DNA of 64,000 nt from Ezakiella sp. (GTDB lineage Bacteria; Bacillota; Clostridia; Tissierellales; Peptoniphilaceae): positions 1-64,000 of the forward strand of contig JALFRW010000008.1 of assembly GCA_022778715.1 (NCBI GenBank), written 5' to 3'. A model generated the notes under the pieces. It did not search any database. It was not told where the DNA came from and saw nothing but the letters and a program-made list of their open reading frames with translations. Position numbers and translations under genes: made by a program. Positions 50,641-61,104 of this stretch are shown in pieces; position 1 is the first letter of the stretch, and each line of letters opens with the position of its first letter.

Positions 50641-52635
50641 ATGTCAAAAAGATTAATGGCACTTTTAGTTGCTGGTTTAATGACAGCTTCAGTATTCACA
50701 GCTTGCACAAAGCCAACTGATAAGCCTGAAGATAAAACGCCAGTGACTGAAGAAAAAACAGACAAAGAAGACACAAAAGAAAAAGAAGAAACTGAAGACA
50801 CTGCGACAGAAGGTGAAATCGTTTTCAGAATGACCGGGGGTAAAGCTAAAACATTGAATCCGCACAACTTCGAACAATCCGCTGAAGGTGACGTTAATGT
50901 TCTTATCTATGGTAATTTCTTAGATATCATTTACGATCAAGAAAGGGATTCATTCACATTCCAACCAAACTTTGCAGAAGCTCTTCCTACAAAGAACGAA
51001 GACGGCACTGTTTGGACATTCAAAATGAAAAAAGACCTACAATGGCCGGACGGCTCACCAATAACAGCAGAAGATATCATGTATTCTTATAAGATGCTAC
51101 TAGATCCAAAGTTGAAAAACTTCCGTGGAGCAGAAGCATTCTTCTCAGGAGACATTGCTATTGTTAATGCAAAAAAATATTGGACAGGTTATGCAGCAGA
51201 TAACATTAAACTTCAAGAACAAAAAGAAGAAGAAGCTGCTCTAGAAAAGTTACAAAAAGAAATCGAAGCTATGGAAGATGGCGAAGAAAAAGATAAAAAA
51301 CAAGCTGAATACGACGAAAGATATGCTGCTCTTCAAGCTGATTACATTGACGTTAGTGATGAAGACCTCGCAGAAGGCGGTGCTAAATGGGAAGATGTCG
51401 GTATTAAAGCTCCAGATGATTACACAATCGAAATTACACTCGAATACCCTGTACCGGACGTTGACTTCTATATATCATTCTCACAAGGAGGATCAACTTC
51501 TCCAGTTAGAGAAGAACTTTACGAAGCAGGTATGAACGAAGACAGAACTGAAACGGACTACGGCACAGCTCTGGGCAAAATGGACTATTCAGGTCCATAT
51601 ATCTTAACAAAATGGGAAAGAGACCAATACAGAGAATATATTAAGAATGATAAATCTCCTCTAAAGGATATTTACACGCCAGAAAAGATTACTGAAAGAG
51701 TTATTGAAGATGCCAACACAGCACTTCAATTATTTGAAAATGGCGAAACAGATACAGTTGGTCTAAGTGGTGCAAACTACGAAAAATATGAAGAAGACCC
51801 TCGTTTGGTATTCTCAAAATCAGACTCTGTATGGCAAATGTTCATAAATATGACATCTGAAGACCCGGAAAAAGCTTTTTTGACAGATGTAAACTTCAGA
51901 AAAGCTATGTACTGGGGAATGAACAGAGAATCAATCGCAAAAGATATTTATAAGACGGCTATTCAGCAACCATGTATCATTGCAGATACAAGAACAGTTG
52001 ACCCAATTAAAGGTACAACATTCAGAGAAACTGAAGTTGGTAAAGCAAACTATCCTGAAAACGATGGATACGACCCAGAAAAAGCAAAAGAATTCTTTGA
52101 CAAAGCTTATGAAAAATTTGGCAAAAAGATGGTTGTAGATATCATGTACTTTGATAACTCAGATAACATGAAAGCAACGGCCGAATTCCTAGAACAAGAA
52201 TATGAAAATATGTTTGGTGCTGATAGGATCGACGTTAAATTAAGAGCTGTTCCATGGCAAAATGCTTATGACAACATGCAAAACGGCGACTATGACATGG
52301 GCTTCGGCGCTTGGACCGGTGGTATCTTCAATCCTTGGAGCGGAATGATGGTTTATACTCAAGAATTCGGTATCAAATGTGACCAATTCAGAAGTGACGA
52401 ATTTGACGAACTCTTCAGAAGAACTGTAAAGGGCGACCTAATCTTCAAGCCTGAAGAAAGACTTGTAGCACTGGGAGAAATGGAAAAAATGTTACTTGAC
52501 AATGTTCCGATGGTTCCTATGTATCAAGCAACAAATGCTCGTCTATACCAAGATAGAATTCACTTGTTGACCCATGAATGGAGACCAGGTGTTGGTTTTG
52601 CTCCATTCCAAGCAGAAATCGACCCACTACAATAA
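50641..52635 (+). CDS. oppA: Oligopeptide ABC transporter substrate-binding lipoprotein
   Basis: Lipobox LMTASVFTACTK; SBP family 5 sequence; followed by oppB/C-like genes. Confidence 0.93.
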   Translation: MSKRLMALLVAGLMTASVFTACTKPTDKPEDKTPVTEEKTDKEDTKEKEETEDTATEGEIVFRMTGGKAKTLNPHNFEQSAEGDVNVLIYGNFLDIIYDQERDSFTFQPNFAEALPTKNEDGTVWTFKMKKDLQWPDGSPITAEDIMYSYKMLLDPKLKNFRGAEAFFSGDIAIVNAKKYWTGYAADNIKLQEQKEEEAALEKLQKEIEAMEDGEEKDKKQAEYDERYAALQADYIDVSDEDLAEGGAKWEDVGIKAPDDYTIEITLEYPVPDVDFYISFSQGGSTSPVREELYEAGMNEDRTETDYGTALGKMDYSGPYILTKWERDQYREYIKNDKSPLKDIYTPEKITERVIEDANTALQLFENGETDTVGLSGANYEKYEEDPRLVFSKSDSVWQMFINMTSEDPEKAFLTDVNFRKAMYWGMNRESIAKDIYKTAIQQPCIIADTRTVDPIKGTTFRETEVGKANYPENDGYDPEKAKEFFDKAYEKFGKKMVVDIMYFDNSDNMKATAEFLEQEYENMFGADRIDVKLRAVPWQNAYDNMQNGDYDMGFGAWTGGIFNPWSGMMVYTQEFGIKCDQFRSDEFDELFRRTVKGDLIFKPEERLVALGEMEKMLLDNVPMVPMYQATNARLYQDRIHLLTHEWRPGVGFAPFQAEIDPLQ

Positions 52636-52663
52636 TACACTGACAAATAAATAATTCGAGCAA

Positions 52664-52686
52664 AAAGAGGGGGTTTTCCCCTCTTT
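52664..52686 (+). terminator. Intercistronic hairpin between oppA and oppB
   Basis: AAAGAGGGG-gtttt-CCCCTCTTT, no following T-run. Confidence 0.75.
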
Positions 52687-52713
52687 GCCGAATATATAGG
52701 AAAGGAGAATTAT

Positions 52714-53661
52714 ATGGCACGATATATTGCGAAGAGACTTGTCCTCATGGCCATAACATTATTTTTAATTATTACTATTAGTTTTTTCGTTATGCATAGT
52801 ATGCCGGGCAATTTTATTAGAAACAATAAACTACCTGAAGATGTTAAGAAGGCTATGCTTGACAAGTATCACTTAAATGACCCATTAACTGTTCAATATG
52901 GATATTTTTTACGAGATTTTATGAAAGGTGATTTCGGGATTTCTCTTGTTATACAACCAAAAGTACCGGTTAACCACGTTTTAGCAGCAAAAATTCCGGT
53001 TTCAATGCAATTAAACATTTTCTCTTTAATTTTCACAATGCCTGTAGCTCTTATTTTGGGTATTTGGGCGGCAATTAAAAAGAATAAACTTGCGGACCAA
53101 ATTATTTCTGTTTTGATTATTTTATTTATTTCTGTACCTAGTTTTGTTTACGCTTCATTAATGCAATATTATTTAGCTTTTAAGCTTGGATGGTTCCCGA
53201 TTGTTACGGAAGTTGGAACAAAGTTAACATGGGCAAAATTCCACTCAATGATTCTACCTATTCTTGCATTGTCTTTTGGTTCAATCGCGGGTGTTGCCAG
53301 ATATACCAGAGCAGAACTTACTGAAGCTTTGAACTCTGAATATATGCTTCTTGCTAAATCAAAGGGTTTAAGCCAAGTGCAATCAACAATAAGACACGCC
53401 TTAAGAAACTCTTTTATTCCACTTGCAAACATTATTATTCCTATGTTCATTCAAATAATGGGTGGTTCTTTAGTTATTGAAAAAATCTTCGGTATTCCGG
53501 GCATGGGTAATATTATGGTTGATGCTATAAATGCATACGATTTCCCTCTAGCTATCGGAGTATTATTCTGGTTCTCATTACTTAGTTTGTTTACAGTTCT
53601 TATCGTAGACTTGAGTTATGGCATAATTGACCCTAGAATTAGGTTGGGAGGTAGAGACTAA
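52714..53661 (+). CDS. oppB: Oligopeptide ABC transporter permease
   Basis: MARYIAKRLVLMAITLFLIITISFFVMHSMPG...; EKIFGIPGMGNIMVDAI. Confidence 0.94.
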   Translation: MARYIAKRLVLMAITLFLIITISFFVMHSMPGNFIRNNKLPEDVKKAMLDKYHLNDPLTVQYGYFLRDFMKGDFGISLVIQPKVPVNHVLAAKIPVSMQLNIFSLIFTMPVALILGIWAAIKKNKLADQIISVLIILFISVPSFVYASLMQYYLAFKLGWFPIVTEVGTKLTWAKFHSMILPILALSFGSIAGVARYTRAELTEALNSEYMLLAKSKGLSQVQSTIRHALRNSFIPLANIIIPMFIQIMGGSLVIEKIFGIPGMGNIMVDAINAYDFPLAIGVLFWFSLLSLFTVLIVDLSYGIIDPRIRLGGRD

Positions 53662-54788
53662 TGAGTGAAAAACAATTTGACATAAATAATATCCCAAAAG
53701 ATAAGTTCGAGTTTGTTCAAATTGATACAAAACTCCACGACGAATTAATTCAAGGGGAAGCAATCGGATTCTTTAAGGATGCTATGATAAGATTTAGAAA
53801 AAATAAAGCGGCCCTCGTAAGTTTTATTATTATTGCATTCCTTGCGATTATGGCAATTATCGGACCATCACTAAGTAATTATGGTTACGCTGAACAAAAT
53901 ATTAAACTTCAAAATATGCCACCACGTGTGAGTTGGTTATCCGGACTCAAGTTATTCTCTGGAACAATGACCAAAGCAGTTAGAACTGAAAATATTGAAA
54001 GTAAATATAAAAACGCATATATAGAAACTCTTTCTACAAGAACTTTAAAAGGAGTAGACATGTCTACAATAAGACTCGATATGTACAAGCTAAATGAAGT
54101 AGAAGATGTATATTATTGGTTTGGTTCAGATAGTTTAGGACGTGACCTTTGGACCAGACTTTGGAGAGGTCTCAGAATTTCATTCTTTATTTCTCTTATA
54201 GCTATGGCAGTTAATATTTTAGTAGGTATTATTTACGGGGCTATCTCCGGATATTATGGCGGTTGGATAGACCTTATAATGCAACGCATTATCGAAATTA
54301 TCGGCGGCGTTCCATATCTTGTTATCGTTATTCTATTCGTTTTTTACTATGGACCTGGTATACTTCCAATTGCACTTGCAATGTGTTTAACTGGTTGGAT
54401 AGGTATGAGTAGAATGATTCGTGCTCAATTCTTGAAGTACAAAGAAATGGAATATGTACTTGCATCAAGAACTCTTGGTGCATCAGACGGAACACTTATT
54501 TTTAGACATATTTTACCAAATGCAGCAGGTATTATTATTACAATGTCAGCTCTTGAAATTCCTGGAGCAATCTTTGGAGAATCTTTCCTAGCTTATTTAG
54601 GACTCGGTATCCAAGCTCCGGAACCATCTATCGGTGTTCTTTTATCAGAAGGTCAAAAAGTTTTGCTTCAATATCCGCACTTAACCATTTTCCCGGCTAT
54701 CGTAATATCTGTTATGATGATTGCGTTTAACTTGATGGGTAATGGGCTAAGAGATGCATTTGACCCGACTTTGCGCGGAATTGAATAG
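53661..54788 (+). CDS. oppC: Oligopeptide ABC transporter permease
   Basis: FGSDSLGRDLWTRLWRGLRIS; ESFLAYLGLGIQAPEPSIGVLL. Confidence 0.94.
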   Translation: MSEKQFDINNIPKDKFEFVQIDTKLHDELIQGEAIGFFKDAMIRFRKNKAALVSFIIIAFLAIMAIIGPSLSNYGYAEQNIKLQNMPPRVSWLSGLKLFSGTMTKAVRTENIESKYKNAYIETLSTRTLKGVDMSTIRLDMYKLNEVEDVYYWFGSDSLGRDLWTRLWRGLRISFFISLIAMAVNILVGIIYGAISGYYGGWIDLIMQRIIEIIGGVPYLVIVILFVFYYGPGILPIALAMCLTGWIGMSRMIRAQFLKYKEMEYVLASRTLGASDGTLIFRHILPNAAGIIITMSALEIPGAIFGESFLAYLGLGIQAPEPSIGVLLSEGQKVLLQYPHLTIFPAIVISVMMIAFNLMGNGLRDAFDPTLRGIE

Positions 54789-54797
54789 GAGGTAAAA

Positions 54798-56792
54798 ATG
54801 AGCGAAAAATTACTGGAAGTAAAAGACTTATATGTCACATTTAATACCTATTCTGGAAAAGTTCACGCTGTTCGTGGAGTTAATTACGAATTAAATAGAG
54901 GGGAAACTCTTGCTATCGTAGGTGAATCAGGATCCGGCAAATCGGTTACAGCAAGAGCCATAATGGGCATATTAGCTAAAAACGCTAATATTGAAAGCGG
55001 TGAAGTCATTTACAAAGGGGTTGACCTTTTAAAATTGTCTGAAAGAGAAATGGCAAAGTATCGTGGGGATGAAATTGCTATGATTTTCCAAGATCCGCTC
55101 TCTTCTCTGGACCCTGTTATGAAGATAGGTAAACAAATTACAGAAGCTGCTATTTTAAAGAAAAATACAACAAAAGAAAATGCTAAGGAAAAAGCTTTAG
55201 AATTGATGGAAGCAGTTGGAATTAAAAATGCTGAGGTTAGATACACTCAATATCCATTCCAATTTTCCGGTGGTATGAGACAAAGAATTGTTATCGCAAC
55301 AGCTCTTGCCTGCGACCCTGAACTTTTAATCTGTGACGAACCAACTACTGCTCTTGACGTTACTGTTCAAGCTAAGATTCTTGAACTGATTAAAGAAATT
55401 CAAGAAGAAAGAAATATTGGTGTTATTTTTATTACACACGACTTGGGCGTTGTTGCCCACTTGGCAGATAAGGTAGCAGTTATGTATGCCGGAAAATGCG
55501 TTGAATATGGAACGGTTTACGAAATTTTTGAAAAGCCTAGACATCCATATACAATGGCGCTTCTTGCAGCTATGCCAGACCTTGAAACAGATTCAAATAC
55601 AGAACTATATACAATTCCGGGAGCTCCACCGAACATGCTCTATCCACCTGTTGGGGATGCGTTTGCACCAAGAAACCAATTTGCACTAAAGATTGACCTG
55701 GAACAAGCTCCACCATTTTTTGATGTATCGCCGTCACATAGGGCTGCTACTTGGTTACTTCATCCGAATGCACCTGATATTGATTTAGACGCATTTAAGA
55801 AAAAGGTTAATAATTTTGCCGGTGAAGCAATTAATAAACACAAACACGGCAAAGGCGAAGAACCAATTTTGAGTGTAAGAAATCTAAAACAATACTTCAA
55901 AAGTGGTCGCGGGAAAAACAAAATGGTTGTTAAAGCTGTTGATGACGTTTCATTTGACATTTATAAGGGTGAAAGCTTTGGACTTGTTGGCGAATCAGGC
56001 TGTGGTAAGACTACTACAGGTAGAACTATTATCAGACTATACAAACCAACAAGTGGCGAAATTATTTATAAAGGTAAAGATATTTCTGGAAAACTTACGA
56101 AAGAAGAAGCAAGAGAAGTTCACCAATCAATGTCTATGATTTTCCAAGACCCTATTGCTTCAATCAACCCAAGAATGACAGTTAAGGAAATCATTGGGGA
56201 AGGTCTTAGAATCAATCACTTGGTTAAAAACGAAAAAGAACTAGAAGAATTGGTATATCAAATGCTTGAAACCGTTGGTCTAACTAAGGATCACGCAAAC
56301 AGATATCCACACGAATTCTCAGGCGGACAAAGGCAAAGAATTGGCGTCGCCAGAGCTCTTATTTCTAATCCAGACTTTGTTATAGCTGACGAACCGGTTT
56401 CTGCACTTGACGTTTCTATTCAAGCTCAAGTTTTGAACTTATTAAACTCAATTAAGAGACAATTAGGACTAACCGTCATGTTTATTGCACATGACTTGTC
56501 AGTTGTTAAATATTTCTCAGACAGAATTGGGGTTATGTACTATGGCAAGCTGGTTGAACTTGCTGATGCAAATGAGTTGTATCACAATCCACTTCACCCA
56601 TATACTAAGGCTCTATTATCTGCAATTCCAATTCCTGACCCAAGAATTGAAAAAGGTCGTAAACATATTGTTTATGATCCATCAGTTCACAATTACTCAA
56701 CTGATAAACCAGAAATGGTTGAAATCAAGCCAGGACATTTTGTATATTGCAATAAAAAAGAACAAAGTGAATATTTAAGTCAATTGAAATAG
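54798..56792 (+). CDS. Fused OppD-OppF ATP-binding protein with two NBDs
   Basis: Two P-loops (GESGSGKSVTA, GESGCGKTTTG), two signatures (FSGGMRQR, FSGGQRQR), two Walker B motifs in 664 aa. Confidence 0.95.
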   Translation: MSEKLLEVKDLYVTFNTYSGKVHAVRGVNYELNRGETLAIVGESGSGKSVTARAIMGILAKNANIESGEVIYKGVDLLKLSEREMAKYRGDEIAMIFQDPLSSLDPVMKIGKQITEAAILKKNTTKENAKEKALELMEAVGIKNAEVRYTQYPFQFSGGMRQRIVIATALACDPELLICDEPTTALDVTVQAKILELIKEIQEERNIGVIFITHDLGVVAHLADKVAVMYAGKCVEYGTVYEIFEKPRHPYTMALLAAMPDLETDSNTELYTIPGAPPNMLYPPVGDAFAPRNQFALKIDLEQAPPFFDVSPSHRAATWLLHPNAPDIDLDAFKKKVNNFAGEAINKHKHGKGEEPILSVRNLKQYFKSGRGKNKMVVKAVDDVSFDIYKGESFGLVGESGCGKTTTGRTIIRLYKPTSGEIIYKGKDISGKLTKEEAREVHQSMSMIFQDPIASINPRMTVKEIIGEGLRINHLVKNEKELEELVYQMLETVGLTKDHANRYPHEFSGGQRQRIGVARALISNPDFVIADEPVSALDVSIQAQVLNLLNSIKRQLGLTVMFIAHDLSVVKYFSDRIGVMYYGKLVELADANELYHNPLHPYTKALLSAIPIPDPRIEKGRKHIVYDPSVHNYSTDKPEMVEIKPGHFVYCNKKEQSEYLSQLK

Positions 56793-56797
56793 GGATT

Positions 56798-56844
56798 TTA
56801 GGGGCACCAAGAAAATAAAGTTGTTTTTATTTGGTGTCCCTTTA
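56798..56844 (+). terminator. Terminator of the opp operon
   Basis: GGGGCACCAAgAAAATAAAgttgtTTTTATTTGGTGTCCCTTTATTT. Confidence 0.8.
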
Positions 56845-56859
56845 TTTATGGAAGGTAAA

Positions 56860-57426
56860 ATGAAATTAAAAAAGATTTTTAATATTGTCACTATTATATT
56901 TGTAATTATTTTTATAGCATCAATTTTTGCAATAGAGCTTAATTATTATGGCGATGATGTAAATCGTCTTTCAAGTAAAGATTATACTCCAGAAGTGAAA
57001 ACTAAAATAAAGAGATATTCTGCTATTTATCAGTTTTATATTGTGTTTATGCTATATATAATTGTTTATTCATTTGTAAGTATATTTACATTTTTAACAA
57101 GTCCATTAATTGGAGGCAAAGTTTACAAAATTGCACTTGTAGTTTTGCTTTATATCACTTCGATTATTATTTCAATAAGAGGATACTCTGCAATTTTTGA
57201 TGCAGACTGGAAAGTGAATCTAACAGGAGTTATAACATATCACTTTTATGAAACGGCATGGACTCATATGGTCGGCCTTGTGATTATGAATTTAGCAGAG
57301 CTTATAAAAAAGTGGATTGCAAAAGATTTAGTGACAGAAAACGAACAGTTTCACAAAAACTCAAAGAACAATAAATTCGAGACATTAAAGGAAATTATAA
57401 ATGAGAAGAGTGGAGAAAAAAAATAA
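56860..57426 (+). CDS. Hypothetical membrane protein, paralog of the next gene
   Basis: MKLKKIFNIVTIIFVIIFIASIFAIELNYYG...; about 4 TM; start 56860 with GGAAGG, since the 56821 start lies in the terminator. Confidence 0.7.
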   Translation: MKLKKIFNIVTIIFVIIFIASIFAIELNYYGDDVNRLSSKDYTPEVKTKIKRYSAIYQFYIVFMLYIIVYSFVSIFTFLTSPLIGGKVYKIALVVLLYITSIIISIRGYSAIFDADWKVNLTGVITYHFYETAWTHMVGLVIMNLAELIKKWIAKDLVTENEQFHKNSKNNKFETLKEIINEKSGEKK

Positions 57427-57877
57427 GAAATATTTTGAGATTGCCTTACTCATATTTTTAGTTGTAATACTATTTGCCCTAGAAAAAAATCGTATTCATG
57501 GCTATATTTACGAGATAAATTATAGACTTATGACAGAAACCCAAAGAAATCATATCAGAATTTTTAGTAGTATTTATACTGCTTTAATAGTAGTGCTTTT
57601 GTATTTTATAGTTTGTTCTTTTTGGAAGACTATTAGCTATCTTATAAGCTTTAGAGTTGGTGGAGATTTGCTAATATTTATAGTGTATTTAATATTAACA
57701 GGAGTTATTTTTTATTTCGGGTTTTACAGTGCTATATACTTGATAAAAGCCGATAGTCTTCTCAATAGAACTGGGGAAGTAATAATATCGGGTTATGTAA
57801 GAGTGTTAGCCATTTTAGGTATAATGGTTTGCAATTTATTTAGAGAAATTTTATCAAAACATTCAGAATTTAAATAG
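57401..57877 (+). CDS. Hypothetical membrane protein, paralog of the preceding gene
   Basis: IRIFSSIYTALIVVLLYFIVCSF...VGG...FYSAIY aligns with IKRYSAIYQFYIVFMLYIIVYSF...IGG...GYSAIF. Confidence 0.7.
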   Translation: MRRVEKKNKKYFEIALLIFLVVILFALEKNRIHGYIYEINYRLMTETQRNHIRIFSSIYTALIVVLLYFIVCSFWKTISYLISFRVGGDLLIFIVYLILTGVIFYFGFYSAIYLIKADSLLNRTGEVIISGYVRVLAILGIMVCNLFREILSKHSEFK

Positions 57878-57889
57878 TAAGGAGAAAAA

Positions 57890-58618
57890 ATGATAAATTA
57901 TAATACTACAAAACCACCTGAACCGCCTAAAAAGATGTTTTCTTATGAAGCTCTTTATTTATCTTTTTCATTTTTCGCTCTGATTTTCATATTTAATGAG
58001 ATATTTATATATGACTTATCAGTTATTAGTAAAATGGGACTGGAAAATGCGTCAAAAATAGACTTGAACAAGCTTTATGTCACGTTAAACGTGTTAGGAT
58101 CTGTTGCAATTCCAATTGGTGCTTTTTTAATAGAGCAATCAGTTTTAAAAGATAAAAAATTTTTATATAAGTTAATTGCTCCGGCGTTATGCTACGAGAT
58201 AATTTATGATTTGTATGCTTTTGATAAATTTTTTGAGTATAGATTTCAAAGCATTGCAATTGCATTTTTATTTGGCGCTCTTTACTCTGCTCTTTATAGG
58301 AAGTATGAAGAAAAATGGTGGATAAATGTTATTTTATCAATTGCTTTTTTAGTTATTTCAGCTATTAGTGGGATTGATAGGGGAGTTATTATTGCGGCGA
58401 TATTTGTTGTTTTAAATTTTTTTGAAAAAGATTTAAAGACACAAAGTTTATTTTCTTTTGTTGTGTCAATAGCCGGTGGCGGAATGGTTTTGGGAAATGT
58501 TTTTATTTATTTTTACGATGGTTATTACAACAGAAAAAAATTTAATGATTATTTAAATTGGATATTTGTTATTATTGCACTTTTAGTTTGGAGGATTAGA
58601 GTTATTTTTTTAGGATAG
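57890..58618 (+). CDS. Hypothetical polytopic membrane protein
   Basis: 242 aa, about 6-7 TM; AAGGAGAAAAA RBS. Confidence 0.7.
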   Translation: MINYNTTKPPEPPKKMFSYEALYLSFSFFALIFIFNEIFIYDLSVISKMGLENASKIDLNKLYVTLNVLGSVAIPIGAFLIEQSVLKDKKFLYKLIAPALCYEIIYDLYAFDKFFEYRFQSIAIAFLFGALYSALYRKYEEKWWINVILSIAFLVISAISGIDRGVIIAAIFVVLNFFEKDLKTQSLFSFVVSIAGGGMVLGNVFIYFYDGYYNRKKFNDYLNWIFVIIALLVWRIRVIFLG

Positions 58619-58626
58619 GAGATATT

Positions 58627-61092
58627 ATGGATATTAAAGATTATTATGGAAAGACAATGTTGGGTTGGATTTATTATAACGAAAATTATACTCATGGGGA
58701 AAATGCAAACTATATTAACAGAGTTTGCTATATTTATCCAAGATATATATTAGAGGAAGATGGTGAGGTTATACCAATTGACCCAAACGATTTTCCGACT
58801 TTGGGTAGCTTTGAGGTTAGAATTCAAGGCGGATTTTCAGCTGAAGAGGTGGTTGAAAAGCTAACTCATTTAGTAAAAGTTAAGTTTAATATTATTCCGG
58901 AGGAAGATTTAGAGCAACAAAACAATCATTATAGATTAAAATTCAATCCGACTTATGATCAAGAAATTTCAGAAGTTTGGATGGAAAAATTTAATGACAA
59001 TAAATTTTATCAAGTGATTTCAACCGATTTATCGATTGACGAAATTGTAAAAAGAAAGGCAATAGACTGTTATGTCGAAGATATTTTTACTAAATATATA
59101 GTGCTTAAAAATAAAGAAGGTTTTTTTGGACCATTTGACTATAGTTTTGAAGACGATGTTATAAAATTACAAGCTACAAGCCTATTCGATTACCATGTGC
59201 TCAAGCCTAATCCGGCAATTATTTCAAAAGAAATGATGCGTGTGGGCGATAGAGTAGACAATGGTGTAAACTTGGTGAGATCGGATCTTTTAGATTTAAA
59301 TTCAGATTTAAAAGATTCTTACGATTTTATCACTGACGATATTTTATTAGATATAATAATTAATATTTTTGAAGAAAGAAGTACTATTGATAGGTCCCAA
59401 GTTAAAGATTTAAGAAAGCTTTTATTCTCACAAATTAATCCTGAAGTTTATCCAGAAATCACGGATAAAAGACTTGCAAGATTAAAAGAATATATTAAAA
59501 GAACAGGATATCAAGATGAATTTTTATCGAAAATAGCATATTTCTTGATGGAAGATGAAAATAACAAGGATTACGTTTTAAGGCAAGTTTTAAATACAAG
59601 ATTTGAGGAATTGGAAGAACGCTCTACAAAGTTTATTGAAGTTAGAGAAAGACTTGAGGAGTTAAACCGCAAAAAAGAACAAGTTCAAAATGAACTTGTT
59701 ATGTTAAACAATGAGCTTATTGATTCCAAAAGTTTTATTATTAAAGAAAATGAAGCACTATCAAATGAACTAAATAAGCAAATAGAAGCTTTAGAAGAAA
59801 AAAAGAGTGAGCTTGAAAAAAATGTAGAAAATCTTATTGTGACAAATGAACTTTCAAATCTAAATTCTGAACTTGATGGAGCTATTGAAACAAAAAAACA
59901 AGAACTTGTAAGGTTAGAAAAAACTAAGTCCGGCATTTTAGAAGAGCTAAATAATGGTATTGCGGATTTTAAAAACGAAACCAAATTAATTGGCAGAGCT
60001 CTTGTGGCTAATGGATTTGATGATATTATTAATACCGCAAAAGGCAACACAAATTTTTATTACCCCGATAAAGAGCCTATAGTTTATGCTGATTTTGCAT
60101 CTAAAGATGAGATTGTGGATTATATTTACACCAAGATGAATGCCGTTTACAATCACAGAATTACTAGAAACGAAGTTGTGAATATGCTCGTGCTTTTTTC
60201 CAATAATTTCATCACAAATATAGCAGGAAAAACCGGTTCCGGAAAGACTACGACCGCAGTTAAATTTGCAAATGCGCTTGGACTAAATTTTGAAGCACAA
60301 AATCTTGTAAAAATTGCCGTGGACTTAGATATTAGATCTATAAAAGATTTGATAGGTTATTATAATCCAAATAATGGCGAAATTGTGAAATCCAACTGGC
60401 GCTTGTTTGATATGCTTGAAAGTAAAAATGAACTGAGTTGTTTGATTTTAGATGGAATTAATTCGAGCATTCCAGAGCATTTTATGGCAAGTTTAATCGG
60501 CAAAGATGTGGATGTGTGTGAAGCAATCAGTCTTGGTGGCGGAAAAGATATTTTTGCGGGCAAAGAATTTAGAATTTTAACAACGATTAACGATGACAAT
60601 TCGGGATTTATTCTCACAAATAGATATTTTGACAACACGGCTACAATGTATTCAAGTTATGATGGCAGAAGTGCGTATCGTTTAAACGATGAAGAATTTG
60701 AAGACAAAGGCGCCATTAGATATATAGATTTGATGCGCTTTAGAGAAAGAGTCGGCATCTCAAATGAATATGAAAGCAAATTTAATTCGCTTATAAGTAT
60801 ATTAAAAAAAAGCGGACAGCATATTTCTTCAAGATCAATTGAGAAATCTATTTGCTATATAGAATCAACCACAGATTTGATGGATTTAAATTGTCCAAGC
60901 AATAAATATTTGCCTCTTGAACTTGCGGTTCTTCAATTTATTGTGCCAACTCTAGATCCTGGAATAATGGGGGAACGGTTTGTATCAATGCTAGCAAACG
61001 AAATTAAAACAATGCCGCTTTTGGAAGAAAAATTGTCTGAATTTAAATCTAAATCAAAGGACAATATTTTCAGTGATTTTAATCTGGACTAG
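58627..61092 (+). CDS. Coiled-coil McrB-like AAA+ ATPase
   Basis: Coiled coil about aa 325-455; GKTGSGKTTTAVKFANALG; Walker B-like LSCLILDGINSS; FRILTTINDDNSG in the position of the McrB MNxxD motif. Confidence 0.75.
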   Translation: MDIKDYYGKTMLGWIYYNENYTHGENANYINRVCYIYPRYILEEDGEVIPIDPNDFPTLGSFEVRIQGGFSAEEVVEKLTHLVKVKFNIIPEEDLEQQNNHYRLKFNPTYDQEISEVWMEKFNDNKFYQVISTDLSIDEIVKRKAIDCYVEDIFTKYIVLKNKEGFFGPFDYSFEDDVIKLQATSLFDYHVLKPNPAIISKEMMRVGDRVDNGVNLVRSDLLDLNSDLKDSYDFITDDILLDIIINIFEERSTIDRSQVKDLRKLLFSQINPEVYPEITDKRLARLKEYIKRTGYQDEFLSKIAYFLMEDENNKDYVLRQVLNTRFEELEERSTKFIEVRERLEELNRKKEQVQNELVMLNNELIDSKSFIIKENEALSNELNKQIEALEEKKSELEKNVENLIVTNELSNLNSELDGAIETKKQELVRLEKTKSGILEELNNGIADFKNETKLIGRALVANGFDDIINTAKGNTNFYYPDKEPIVYADFASKDEIVDYIYTKMNAVYNHRITRNEVVNMLVLFSNNFITNIAGKTGSGKTTTAVKFANALGLNFEAQNLVKIAVDLDIRSIKDLIGYYNPNNGEIVKSNWRLFDMLESKNELSCLILDGINSSIPEHFMASLIGKDVDVCEAISLGGGKDIFAGKEFRILTTINDDNSGFILTNRYFDNTATMYSSYDGRSAYRLNDEEFEDKGAIRYIDLMRFRERVGISNEYESKFNSLISILKKSGQHISSRSIEKSICYIESTTDLMDLNCPSNKYLPLELAVLQFIVPTLDPGIMGERFVSMLANEIKTMPLLEEKLSEFKSKSKDNIFSDFNLD

Positions 61093-61104
61093 GGGGGTAA
61101 TCTT

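Noticed and set aside
59685-60050. Minus-strand 121-aa ORF opposite the coiled-coil region
   Set aside because: Ser/Phe-rich antisense artefact of a Glu/Lys-rich coding region
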